The position numbers and the translations under genes are program-made. Shown one piece after another: positions 32,301-43,800 of a stretch of DNA of 64,000 nucleotides. Positions within the stretch are counted from its first letter, which is position 1. The number at the start of each line of letters is the position of its first letter. Source of the stretch: Gamsiella multidivaricata (Eukaryota > Mortierellomycota > Mortierellomycetes > Mortierellales > Mortierellaceae). Below the pieces are notes generated by a model, which saw nothing but the letters and a program-made list of their open reading frames with translations, had not been told where the DNA came from and made no database searches. The stretch covers positions 43,085-107,084 of the forward strand of contig NW_026251810.1 of assembly GCF_025024155.1 (NCBI RefSeq), given 5' to 3'.

Positions 32301-34675
32301 TATTTTGCTGTTTAGCTACGTTGCCTTGCATTATGTATCAATGGCAAACAATGGGACTTTTTGTCTGGATATGGTCGAGCCGCAGCTGAAGTCCTTGACA
32401 AGAGTATCCATGGAGGTAAGCAGTGTCTTGAATGCTTCTCATAATTTCGTCCGCAACATCCGAGATCGGTTGCGTTGTTTTCCTTTATACCTTTACCCAT
32501 ATTTGGCTATATCTTAAATACCCTGCTCCGTACATAGAAATATGCCAGGTCTACAGCATCTTGGTTCCGCTATGTGCGATCCTTAGCAGGGCTCAAGCTC
32601 TAGGAGTCGATCTCAAGGACATCACGTCCGCCAGTTGTCTTGATGCCGTGTTCTCTTCCGATCTGGAACCCATTCAAGTAACAAGAATGGCAGCATTTGA
32701 TATGATCCAAGGACTCATGCCCAACGTTGCCAGACCTATCATCTCTGGCGGTCACTCGTCAATAGCACCGCACCAGCAACAACCGCAGTTCAATCAACCA
32801 GGCTTTAACGGCGCAAATAATAGCTACCACAGCCGGAACCGCTGGAATCGAAGATCTGTCCAAGAGGATGGATCTGTTCCATCTGGACCACAAATAATGG
32901 AAGAGGACCTGGGCCATGCGGTGATCTTGAGGCTATTTGGACTCGTTCGCCTGAGGGGTGTAATCGATATTTTTGGTGCCCTACTCGCCGGAGCTGTGTC
33001 TTCCATTTTACCTGAGAGAGCCAAGCTGACGTTAAACGAGTTTGGGTACTATGCCCTATTCACGACGTCGATGGACAGTATCGCATCCTGGATAGACCCC
33101 AGAGTCAAGATCATTGCTATGCTCAGTAACGGAGACGCTGGAAAGGCCATTGAGGCAGTTCCTGGGGCGAGACAGCGATTCGCTAAACTGCTAATTCAGG
33201 TCTATGAACGACAGATCCAGTACGAATCCGATACGCTCACCAAAAAATTAGGCATCGAGGATAACATCTTGACTATGCATCGATTCGACCCCGATACCGG
33301 ATTAAGCACAGACAAAGCCCATACAGTCCTGTTCACCACGAAGGCCGCAGCGCAGATTACTCGATACTCTCTTTGTCTGACGGATCTGTACTACCTCGAA
33401 GGACTCCACCAGGATGCTTTGGCGTCGTTCTTAAACGCGTGCATGATCGCATCCAAATGCTTCGCAGATCTTGATCGTCTGGATCGGAGGGTCTGGGCCG
33501 TGTACATGCATGGTCCACTGTCGGCTCCACCAACTGGACACTCACCGTCACCGCCTGCAACAATGCTGCATGCCATCGTGCCTTCCCAAGGAGGGCCCAT
33601 ACCTGGCGCCATGTTCGGGCCGACTGGTGAGATCGTACAGCCAATGCCAACATATCTTACGCTCTCGGCATTATCGGGTATGGGAGGCGGCCTCGCTGTC
33701 CCTGAGGGACAGGTTGGATTAGCACTTTCATCATTATCACCTCCACAAGCTCAAGTACTAGAGCTTGGCGGCGGTGCTCCTCACATTCCGCCGCCTCCAC
33801 CGCCACTCCCACCACTACCACCAGGTGCTTCATGTGGCCCTCCCATGGTCGCACCTATCCCTTCGCCTGTACTCAACTCAGCCCAAGTAGCCGTACCCTC
33901 CGCATTCGCGGTCAGAGCTATTGAGAGCTGCATACAACTGAACGAACCCTTGGCCAGTGTAGCATTGCAGCAATTCCTCCCTAGGATTGACTATAGCCAG
34001 GCGTTTGCTGCTATTCAAATAGCGTACGAACAAGGAATGTTATCATGGTCTGGACTCCTCGCAGGATCTTCAGGAGCTACATCATCGACTGTCACAGGAA
34101 CGCCCGGAAATGTCTCTGGAGCGGGCATGGTCCCAGTATCGTTAACAAGTTCTGGAGTCATGGGAAGCAGTCTTCCTGGACAGCAGCCGCCTGTGCACTT
34201 GTTGTCTGGCACTGCGTTGGGACCGTCAAGTATTGACAGCAGCGGTATTACTGCTTCCCTGCGAGTCCAGTCTTCTACATCCGTGTTCATGCCCGAGTTG
34301 ACTGCCATAGTCGATTCGGTGACCCGGCGCCGAGGGTCGTCTGTGTTTATGACAGGCAGCCATTCGCCACACGCGGCTTTATCCTCCTCAGCCTTGGGTC
34401 AAAACTCCAACAGCACAGGAACACTCAGCAGGGCAGGCAACAGTTTATCGCGACAGCAGTTTCTGGAGGCGGTGTTTGATATGACACTGCTGGAAAAGAT
34501 CAGCTACCTGTGTAAGGAGAGCAAGGATGAGCTCGGATTGAAAAAGGTCCAAGAGCGCATCAGTAGTCATCGAATGGCCTTGGACGCCTTGCCGCCTTTC
34601 AGGGAACAGATCCGTCATTTGGTAGAACAGGGGCTGTTGACGCAGTTGTGGTCCAATTATGCGCGTACTGGGTAA
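29386..34675 (+). CDS. INTS8: Integrator complex subunit 8 homologue
   Basis: Eleven exons: 29386-29487, 29597-29761, 29846-30027, 30117-30297, 30405-30852, 30949-31218, 31318-31379, 31466-31612, 31697-32227, 32316-32415 and 32538-34675, giving 1441 aa. The exon 2/3 junction is the weakest (a GTATCG donor at 29793 is an alternative but breaks phase). Helical-repeat (TPR-like) protein. Blocks matching human INTS8 by eye: the N-terminal EVLLNPGLISTKL (human EFLLEESLLEKHL), LTLFQRWILRS, YYCWIEQYEQGLKY, QITRYSLCLTDLYYLEGLHQ, AIESCIQLNEPLASVALQQF with PRIDYSQAFAAIQ, and FDMTLLEKISYLCKESKDE. INTS8 belongs to the phosphatase module of Integrator, where it recruits PP2A to counter Pol II CTD phosphorylation during promoter-proximal termination and snRNA 3' processing. 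About 350 extra residues, mainly Pro/Ser/Gly-rich loops at 32760-32900, 33500-33870 and 34040-34430, explain the greater length than human INTS8 (995 aa). It shares a 178-bp divergent promoter with MSH2. Confidence 0.82.
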
Positions 34676-34726
34676 ACCAAGTTCCATCGATTTATATTAA
34701 AATACTGTTTTTATTGATGGAGTTAT

Positions 34727-35940
34727 TTATTTGCGCTGCATCTCTGCGTACCGGACCCAGGAGTACATGCCAGATCCGAATAAACTCAAGAAGATACCGA
34801 ATCCGTTCTTTCGGGAGCCAACAGACAAATACGCAACATAACTTGTTAGAATATAACTTGTCCAATGTATTTACGCAGTCGATGAACAATAGAAAAGCAG
34901 CATAGCTTACCATGGCAGTAATAGGGTTCTGATAGAAGGCCATGGCCAGCAAAGTCTGGACACAGCTCTTTGCGGTTCCTGAGATGGTGTTCGTCAAGGC
35001 GGTGGTATATTTGATCTGCAAGAACATGGCGGTGTTGATCAAGAATCCCGCCACGCCCGTGATGGTCATCAAGATCCAGAATCCCATATCTCCCAAGAAA
35101 TAAACCTCGGATCTAATCTCGCTGATTTCGCCCGAGAAGAGCACGATTGGGGTCAACAGAATGATCGAGATTGTGGTATTGTAGTGCAAGAGTCGCCACT
35201 GGTTGTTGTCGACGATCGAGAGTGTCTTCTTGACATAGATTCCATACAGTGCTACAAAGACACTGGATCCGACGCCTGCGAAGAGACCGGGCCACGAGAA
35301 GTTGGTCTCGCCCATGGAGCCGACAAAGAAGCCGAGGACGACAATGGAGCAGGCGAGCATAGCCCCAACAGAGGTACGTTGGCGGAGCATGGTGAAAGTG
35401 AAGAAGATGTTGAAGAAGATGGAGAGCGAGCGGGCGACCTGGTAGAAGGTAACCTCGACAAGCTGGAGGCAAAGGTTGTTGAGGGCCAGCATGAGGACGT
35501 AGACGACGGAGAGGGGCGCGATCTTACGGGCGACGTCCAGATCGAACTCAAAGGGGGGTACCATCGAGAAGGTGCGGTACCTGTGGGAGGTATTTGAAGA
35601 CCTTGGTTAGCTTCCTGGGTTTGCACACCTGCTATTACTTATTTTTACTGATGTACTATACAATTGAACAGATGCAATTGACGCGGTATTACCTCTTTCC
35701 GAGGTGCCCGGAGACGATTAGCAGTGCTAGGGCAACGACCAACTGATAGAGCGTGACAAAGAGTGGGTAGGGAAACTTGTACTCGGATCCTGAGAGGATG
35801 GTCTTGTTGAGGAAGACGACGGAGAGAGATGCAACCCAGTAGAAGGCGATGGCAGAGATGATGAGCGAGAGCGGATGCTGGGGCGCAAGACGATGCACCG
35901 CTGGTGACGGAAGGAACTTTTCTTCCCTTGTGGCGGACAT
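34727..35940 (-). CDS. GDP-fucose/nucleotide-sugar transporter, SLC35C1-like
   Basis: Three exons: 35940-35693, 35580-34911 and 34807-34727, giving 332 aa, close to family length. About ten hydrophobic helices. Drug/metabolite-transporter superfamily, TPT/SLC35 branch. Close to human SLC35C1: SVVFLNKTILSG (helix 1 end), FVTLYQ, ALNNLCLQLVEVTFYQVARSL, ISGTAKSCVQTLLA, and a C-terminal YSWVRYAEMQRK ending in a Lys. SLC35C1 exchanges cytosolic GDP-fucose for GMP across the Golgi membrane, feeding fucosyltransferases; fucose is a known polymer sugar of Mucoromycota walls. The last exon is only 27 codons, found from the donor at ATG|GTAAGC and an in-phase AG. It converges on INTS8 with 51 bases between stop codons, so the 3' UTRs probably overlap. 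GDP-mannose or another substrate cannot be excluded from sequence alone. Confidence 0.85.
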
Positions 35941-36025
35941 GATGATGATGATGAAGAAGTGGTGGAGACAGGGCTTTGTTCGAGAGAGGATTTTTAAATA
36001 TTGGGACTACTCGAGCTAGTTCAAT

Positions 36026-36249
36026 ATTCGAAATTAATGTTAAGGCGCCTCACGAAGCCCTTCCGACCTCACATAGTATGAGGCTGGACCCGTTGGATAT
36101 ATTCGTACTCAGCTATAAAATCGAAAGGCGGTAGTCGTCGTGTTCTAGCACAGATTCTGACTTCGAGGCGTTCAGCCATAATCCAACGGATGAGGACTTT
36201 GGGCCACGGCCTGCTTAGGCAGACCCAGACACCAATTATCCGAATGAAC
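36026..36249 (+). repeat. Dispersed 220-bp unit, copy 1
   Basis: About 90 per cent identical by eye to 39502-39728, in the same orientation. The plus frame reads KAPHEALPTSHSM, DPLDIFVLSYK, a TAG stop, then DSDFEAF and NPTDEDFG, with a second TAG where copy 2 has CAG. Probably a fragment of a dispersed gene family or element. See copy 2. Confidence 0.75.
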
Positions 36250-39200
36250 GGTTCCCCTCATACCAAGCTCAATTGCTATCAAAACAACGGACAAAGCTGT
36301 CCTGAGAAGCTTCAAAGAGATAAAAGGCGGGCTCTATGGCGATATGATCGGAAGAGAATGAGAGTAGACCATGCTATAGAAACACCCTGGAATGTATGTC
36401 TCCTAAACGTTTCCATAGATATCGTTGGTAACTGGCAATTTGACCGTAGTGGCCCAAAATTAAAAGGCGGATTTTGGAAACCAAGCATCAGTGCATGGGG
36501 ATATGTCATGTCTCCAGATGTTTTCTGTTTATCAAAAACCTGTCCTTCTTCTTAGTGCTCATTGCTTTATAGCTTTATTCCTGAGCTTGTTATCTGTCAC
36601 CCTAAATCTGGGTCTGCTATGCCTACAATAGTAGAAGTCGTGAGATTTATCGACGTTTTCTAGAAGCCTGTTTTTGTCTGGATATAGGTCCCGCATCGGT
36701 TGTTGCGCTCAAGCTTCCCTGCTCAGACCCTGCTATCATCATGTTACAGCGCCCCGCCTTATACAGCAGGCTTCTGTACCCCACCTTGCCTATAGGCTTG
36801 CAGTGCGTGCAGGGCCTGAGGAATTTGTCTGGTGTGAACTACCAGAAGGCTGTTGAGCAATGACAATATGTACTCAGAAATCGACTTAATATCCAACTGG
36901 TTGCTTGTCCTGGACGCTCGACGGTTGTTAGCGTCCCTGATGCCGTGTATCGCGAGCCAATCAGTCGATCTGCGGCATGTCTTGCCAAGATAGGGCGGAA
37001 GGCTTGCTCTAAATGTCCGCTCCTCGTAGAGTCAATGGGTCACAACCAATGTCATCTGCTGCTGGTTTTCGTCAACTGCAGTAGCAAGAAAGACACCACT
37101 GTAGCATTCTATGTCTCTGTAAGGTTGTTTGTGGGAGTAATAACACAGTCAACGTAGGTAGTGATAGTGGTTCTTACTGCCATGCTGGAGGGATACTGGT
37201 GGAAGTTGTAGGAGCGAGATGGAAGTGTAAGGATAAAGGATGTGAAGGGAGCCTCATTTATAGCACTTTGCTTACACCACCAATCGCCATCAATCACCCT
37301 GCCCGAAGAAGCGACCGAAAAGAAATACTTTTTCATTGTAGTCGCTTCGTCCTGCATTTTTTGATTGTGGTCACTTCACCACATTGAGTGCATGCTGATA
37401 GATGCACAGTGCGACCCTCTGCTCCCTCTTGGATGCATTCATGCGCCGCCTTCTGCAAACTATTGTAGCGACTTTTTGGGAGTACAGTCGTGGATGGTTT
37501 ACAAGAGCTTCCGTTAAAAGACCAGTTCGGATATTACTGTACTCTGTACCACAGCGCTCAATCCAGCGCTGCAATGTGCTTCGCCCATATTCGAGCAATG
37601 AACTGCGTGATCACAGGTTTGGCAACAAGAAGCAAGCGTTATCCCTGCCCACTGTGGTACCCTACTAGCCTCCCCCCCTCTTTTGCTTCAGCAGCATGGC
37701 GCGTAGCTCCTGCCGCCTACACGCAAACAGAAAGGCCCTGACCGTACATTCAAAACTATGGCTCTTTGCTCAGCGTATAACTACAGGAAACAATCAGGTG
37801 AAAATTCTGCAGAAGAAGCCAGCGTGGATCGAACACTGTCAAGTACTGTTGATGTCCAGGCCCGCAGGAAGAGACATATAAAAAGATCAGTGAGCCTATA
37901 CAGTCTGCTGCCGTCTGCTACGCACCCTCAGCTTGTTCCTCTCGCCATTCATCCCATGCACATTCGAGTATCCACAATCCCATCGCATCAGCTCCATATG
38001 AATGTCCATATCCCAACATCCTGGATACGACTAGTGGTCAAGCGAACGAAGTCCCAGTCCAAAGGAGACAACAAAGCCAAGGCTGAGACCGTCTGCTTGT
38101 GGGGAGGGTACGACATAACTCTCTTACGGGATCCAGCGTCTACGGCAGAAACCGACGAACACTACATCACTAGCCTCAAAGCCGGCCGTCGAACCCTTGC
38201 AAGAAGCAAGATGACCGTCAATCCTCAACACAAGCGAGGAAATAAAGCGGCCCTTAAGATGTCCCTTGTTGTTGACAAAGTAAAAACTGTAGTCAGGAGA
38301 TCCAGCGGCGAGGACAATGACAGCATTGAAGAATCCAGCAGCGTCGGCGGAGACCTCTAAGAGGGAATCGATCGCAAGAACCTCGGTAAGTAATTCGCCA
38401 CTGACGCCAAGCGAGCAAAGCAAGACGAAGGAGCACAGATTGGGTACAACGGGTCTTCCGACGAGGACACAGAGGATTCTCGGCAGTTGCTGCATCGGGC
38501 ATAAGTCGCTAGAGGTTACTTCAGGATCATCTGGACGGAACCTAGACCAATTTTCGCTGTCGAGGGAAAATGAGCACTTCCTATTTAATGGCAGAGGTCA
38601 GCGTATTTTCTGTACAGAGGGGAGCCTTTGCGACAGATATGGGAATGTAACGAAAACTTCGCACTCGGACAAAACTTCATTGATGGAAGACGGCGTATTA
38701 TACAGTTTTGGACTAGGATGGACGATCAAGAGGGGCTTCACACACTGACTGTGAGGGAAATGTTGTAGGTCTGCCAGTAATTGCCTCCTGTTGTCAGAGT
38801 GCTGACTTAAGAGGCATGACAAGGCTGAGAAGCTTCCTGCCTATGGACAACATGTCTTGTTGATAAGCTGTGTCAGAGGAAAGGGCGTAGGCTAAGCCTA
38901 CATGGGTGGTGAATAGAGGCCTGAAAATGAAATGAATTTTGTTGTTCCAAATGTGCCTAAGATTGCTCGACAGCTGCCAGCAATGTGCAGCAAGATCGAG
39001 TGGTGGATTCTAAGGCGAGTATTAACTGCTGTTTAGTGGAGAGCTAGGCTGTTTATTTATGTGTCTCCTGGCTACCGCGTCGGTTCGGCGTGTAGCCTTT
39101 AAGCGTGTGAGGCCCCGTTGACATGTGTTAGGGTTGTCTTTTTCTGGTATGAGCAGTTTCTAGAGGAAAACACTACCAATTTTCCATCTTTATTGAAATC

Positions 39201-39501
39201 ATGCAAATGAGGAAGTGAAGTGTGATGGAAATGAGTGCTGGATTAGTTGAGCTGTCTAATTAATAAAAGTAAAGAAGCTACGAGTGAACCTGGTCAGCGT
39301 AGTCAAGATAATCGATAAAGGGAATGAAAATGTAGAAAGCCCAGAGAAAAATGTTCGAAGGAAAATGAATATAGAGAAAGAGAAGTTGTTCTTTCGGACA
39401 AATCTGATTTGATCTCAGCAGCTCTCTGCAACTTGGCTACTCTACCGCTTACAATACCCAGTTCGATAAAATCGTTTGCAATGGATTTACCCCTTTCAAC
39501 G
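36250..39501. other. Region between the repeat copies, mostly without recognisable genes
   Basis: Mixed composition and several short frames. The best candidate is listed separately at 37758-38360. Decayed effector-like or transposon-derived sequence is possible. No LTR-type TG...CA ends were found at the outer edges of the flanking repeats. Confidence 0.4.
37758..38360 (+). CDS. Hypothetical protein, possibly first exon(s) of a longer gene
   Basis: A 200-codon frame starting ATG GCT CTT. It contains a His/Leu-rich middle and a charged, basic C-terminal half (VVKRTKSQSKGDNKAKAE, then GRRTLARSK) ending in Ser/Glu-rich sequence. No known domain. A consensus donor (CTCG|GTAAGT) lies 28 bases past the stop in another frame, so a frameshift or an unseen intron may link it to downstream sequence. 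It sits in the gene-poor interval between the two repeat copies, so it may be a relic. Confidence 0.25.
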   Translation: MALCSAYNYRKQSGENSAEEASVDRTLSSTVDVQARRKRHIKRSVSLYSLLPSATHPQLVPLAIHPMHIRVSTIPSHQLHMNVHIPTSWIRLVVKRTKSQSKGDNKAKAETVCLWGGYDITLLRDPASTAETDEHYITSLKAGRRTLARSKMTVNPQHKRGNKAALKMSLVVDKVKTVVRRSSGEDNDSIEESSSVGGDL

Positions 39502-39728
39502 TTCGAAATTGACATTAAAAAGGCGCCTCACGAAGCCCTTCCGACCTCACATAGTATGACGCTGGACCCTTTGGATATATTCGTATTCAGCTATAAAGTC
39601 GAGAGGCGGTAGTCGTCGTGTTCTAGCATAGATTCTGACTTCGAGGCGTTCAGCCTTCATCCAACGGATGATAGCTTCAGGCCATTGCCTGCTCAGGCAG
39701 ACCCAAATACCAATTACCCGAATGAACA
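39502..39728 (+). repeat. Dispersed 220-bp unit, copy 2
   Basis: Direct-repeat partner of 36026-36249, about 3.5 kb away. It reads KAPHEALPTSHSM, TLDPLDIFVFSYKVERR, TAG, then DSDFEAFSLHPTDD and ADPNTNYPNEQ. Between copies most differences are silent or conservative (V/I, F/L). This suggests the sequence was under protein-level constraint before or after duplication. The stop after ERR is shared by both. Confidence 0.75.
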
Positions 39729-40087
39729 GCTCATTGGTAGAGCAAAAAGAGCCTGTCCCACGTTAGTCTAAACCTAACTAGTGTTTCCTACTATGGGCGA
39801 ACAATCCACCGCTTACTGGATTTTGCTTCAGTATGATAGGAAGAACCGATATAGAAAAGCAGCGTCGCTACGGACGCCTGGTAGTCACAAGGTAGCTATC
39901 CTTCTTCCTCTCCAACCCACGATCTTGGTGGCTCCAACCGGTGTAACCATCCAAGTCTGACTAATATGTATATTACCGTGAATTTTTATATATTTCAAAT
40001 GGGTTGAAACCGCTTGTGCAACAATGATTTTGGAAATCGCGTGTTGATTGGCCGAAATTATTGCATAGCATAGCAAACGTTGCCGCC

Positions 40088-40538
40088 AATAGGGGGATTC
40101 AAACTTTGACATTTGCAAAATCAAACGCGTACTCATTAGCCAAACATGCTTCACACAAACGCGCCATATAACGCGCCCTTTTAAACCTCGTCATTACGGC
40201 GGAATTCATTCGCCTCTGCGGCGTGTTTGTCTACAACTAGTATCCGTGTGCTCCTCTGATTTTTCAGCTTTGCGATTGCATCCTCTGTTCCTTCATCGTC
40301 ATCGTTGAGGATCGTGAGAATGATGAGCTGCTCCAGGTCGGATAGTAGCTGTTGGCGTTCTGACTTCAATAGCATGGGAATCGGGTTGGTGGTTGGTTTT
40401 GTTCAACTTGATGCTGCCCATCATTTTCTGAATTGTAAAAGACACAGGTATATTTAAAATCGCGTTTTGGTCACAAACGCGCCTCAATATCTGTCCACAA
40501 AAAATTTATGACGCTGTCAAAGTTTGAAACCCCCTATT
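40088..40538. mobile_element. Small inverted-repeat (MITE-like) element
   Basis: A 24-base inverted repeat with one mismatch bounds it: AATAGGGGGATTCAAACTTT at 40088 onward, and its complement ending at 40538. The interior holds CACAAACGCGCC twice in direct orientation (near 40152 and 40472) and a short minus-strand frame. The length (451 bp), inverted ends and decayed coding relic fit a non-autonomous DNA transposon. I could not define a target-site duplication, so the true ends may lie slightly further out. Confidence 0.6.
40181..40375 (-). pseudogene. Relic coding fragment inside the inverted-repeat element
   Basis: 64 codons reading MLLKSERQQLLSDLEQLIIL, then an acidic NDDDEGTEDAIAKLK stretch, ending ANEFRRNDEV. 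It looks like a helical piece of a transposon-encoded protein. No catalytic motif is present and it fills less than half the element. The family of the parent transposon is not recognised. Confidence 0.4.
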
Positions 40539-40866
40539 TGCGTGCCCGCGATGGAGAGACAATTATAGACTAGATGCGATATCTGTGATAAACGATCTAG
40601 TTCATTAATCGTGGCCAAGTCTTACAGATACTATGCTTAAATGGAGAACTGGCACCGAGTAGTGGCAGATTCAGGGGCCAGTAACATTCTCAACAAGCAA
40701 AACAGTATGGCTGATATGCCGCAACCAGCGCGAGTTGAACCGTCAATCTGTACATGAAAACGGAAAGTAATTGAGTGATATTGTTTTTTTTATTGTAGTA
40801 GGCACTGTAACAATGCATACTTTTTTTTTTTTTTTTTTTTTGTTTGTTTGTTTGTTTGTTTTTCTT

Positions 40867-43800
40867 TTAAGCATAAAGCTTCCGTCGATTCCTTTTGATA
40901 ACCGCGTTTAGTTGATTCTCCAGCATCTGCGTCTCCATCTTGGCATTAATCACCTGCAATTCGAGGTCCTCCACGCTTCTTGCCGTTGTTACGTATGTAG
41001 GGCTAGGTCCACTCGTGTTATTCAAGCGAGGTGTCGATTGTGCTGTGTTGGCCCCGCTATTGCTGCCACTGACGTTGTTAATGTTGCTGGCATTGTTGTC
41101 GTGACTCATACCATTCAAATTAATCCCGTACTGTTGTTGCTGCTGCTGCTGCTGCTGTTGTTGTTGCTGTTGCGGTTGCTGCAATCTGTCTAGCATCTGA
41201 AATCCAGAGTTCGGCTGAGCAGATTCACGTCGCGATAGCATACCTGGACCGCTCTGACTGTCATTACTCATCTCTTGCTGATAAGGACGACCTGCAAGAC
41301 CATCCCCGTTGGCTGGAGAGGACCAGCTGCTAGGCGAGGACATCGACAGTGATGCCGATGGTCTAAAAAGGTCGAGCGCGCTCATCATGCTGGTGATATC
41401 CATCGGCTTGTTGCTGTTACTCATATAAGACGAAGGTGTACTATTACCGCCAGTACCATCTCCATTTCCACCGATAGCGTTGCCACTAGAATGCATCCCG
41501 AGCCCAGGAGGTGGGCCAGAGACGGAGTTAGATCCTGATCCAGACGATATCGACATTGGCATCCCTGGCGCGTTCATTCCATTGCCTCCATACATTGTGT
41601 TCATGCCCAGGCCCTCGTAAAGGCTAGAGGGTCGGCTTGAATAGTCGCCACCCACTGAATATGTGTTGTTGTTTAGGCCGCTACCAAAATGCTTGCCGTT
41701 GGCTGGAGAATTTATCCTTGGTCCACCGTTGAGATTATTGAACACGTTGGCATGTTCCTCAGGCAGCGCGATGGGTTGTTGCTGCTGTTGCTGTTGCTGT
41801 TGTTTTTGCTGGGGCTCATCTTTCATGCTAAGTCGCTCTGGCCGGATACCAGAGTTAAGTCCCATGAGCAGATCCGACTTGACCTTAGCTGATCGAGCGG
41901 CCGCGGCAGAGTTAATTGTGTTCAATAAAGGCGACTCTCCTGCGCCGAATGCAACTGGGTACGCCTCCAAGCTGGCTGGTTTGAGCGGCGAGAACTGCTA
42001 GAATACAAAAGTAAAGACAATAATGTCAGAGTTTCATCTTAAAAATGATGCGGCTGCGGCGCTTTACAGTGCCAAGTGATGAACTCTTGTCATACCTCCA
42101 TTCGCATGTGGCCAAGTCCGAACTGTTGAAGCATAGATGAATTGGTACTGTCGTTTCCAGCCCGGGAAGCCATATCTATGGTGTAGTTCAAAGGTAAGCG
42201 ACATTACGAGAAAATTGGGGCTGATATGCGTCATATATGGCCATGGGTTCCAAAGATGTTAACATACCTGAAGACGGATCATGACCCATAAAACCAAAAG
42301 AGCCCGCGTACCCTCCAACCGATGGCTGCTGAAGTGCCTCTACCAGTGAAGGTCGTGGGATTCCAGATGATGACATGCGCGCCGACATAATAGCTGGGTC
42401 CTGGAACGCCATTGATGTTGACGGACCTATTTGTATATTAATGTGAGCAAATAGTTAAGAGTATGTCGATACATTAATTGATTATAGTCAATAATTTACA
42501 ATAAACGAAAAGACATATACCAGCGGTGCCTCTGGCTGGACTTGACTGGATTGCGGGCGAGGCTGCCGCTGCCTTCAAAAACGCACCAAAAAAGTCTTGG
42601 GCATTGTCCTGGCTGTTCCGGGGACTTGTTGTTTGAGTACCCATGTTGGCATCGGATGTCCAACTGTGAAGTCGTGACGTCTGTAGTAGACGCTGAGACT
42701 GCTGCTGCATCTGCAGCTGTTGTTGCTGTTGCTGCTCCTGTTGCTGTTGCTGCTGCTGCTGCTGCTGAGATATGGACCATCCTCCATATTCGTCGCGAGC
42801 AAGACTTTCGAGTCCAGGAGGTGGAGATTTGATCATTGTGGGCGTCATAGGATTGCGTGCAAGTCCCGGTGGACCGCCGCGCTGTTGCTGCTGCGGCTGT
42901 CGCTGCTGCATTGAGAGCTGCTGGTGGTATTCCACCATGCGAGAGCTGGGCGTCGTCAGCATGGGGTCCATATTTAGCTGGCTCATGCTGCGCTGGAATG
43001 AGAGGCCTTCCTGCTTGTCAGCACCGTCCCACATACCAGCGTTAAGACCGGAATCCTGGCGATGAAGAAGTGGAGAAGGCTGATATTGGCCATGTTGGTA
43101 TTGCTGCTGGTGTTGCTGGTGTTGCAGGTGTTGCTGGTGTTGCTGGTGTTGCAGGTTTTGGTGCTGAAGCTGCCGAAGATGTTGATGTTGGTGCTGCTGC
43201 TGTTGTCCGAGGGAACCGTTGGGCAGACCAAAACTGACATTAACGTTGGGGAAGAGAGCTCTGAATCCGTCCTGCATCGATTGCATATTAGACGACGGAT
43301 GCGCGAACTCCTCGCGGTCAAATGAGTTCGAATATTGGTTGTCCATAGCGAACCCGAAACGAGACGTCTGCCTTGGTTTGCCTGGGATAGGAGGCCCCAC
43401 TGGGCGATTGCGACCGGTCGCAGGATCATAGTCAGAGTCATTAAGGAAGGACCGTGCTGATGGGGCCAAGTTGCGACGCATGAGCGGCTCGTCATCCATC
43501 GAGAATGGGTTGAAGGACCCAGTATAGTGTGTTGGAGTCAAAGGCATGCTGGAGATGCTGGCGAAGGTGTCCAAACCGAATGGACCAGCTGTTTCCGTGC
43601 CCAGAGATGCAACCCCATCACCACTGCCTAGCCCATGAGGCAGTGTAGCCAAGGAGGAATCGGGATTAAAGGAGAATGAGCCCAGTGATAGTGTTGGCTG
43701 GTTCTGTGCCAATCGGGCCTCCTTCTCTATGAGCTCTCGCCTTTTCTCTTCCTGTTCCATTCTTTCTTGCTCCACCTTGGCTTCTCTCTCCTTCCGCTCC

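Noticed and set aside
36026..39728. Repeat pair as LTRs of one retrotransposon
   Set aside because: No TG...CA ends, no primer-binding site or polypurine tract, and no gag/pol between them; the repeats look coding-derived.
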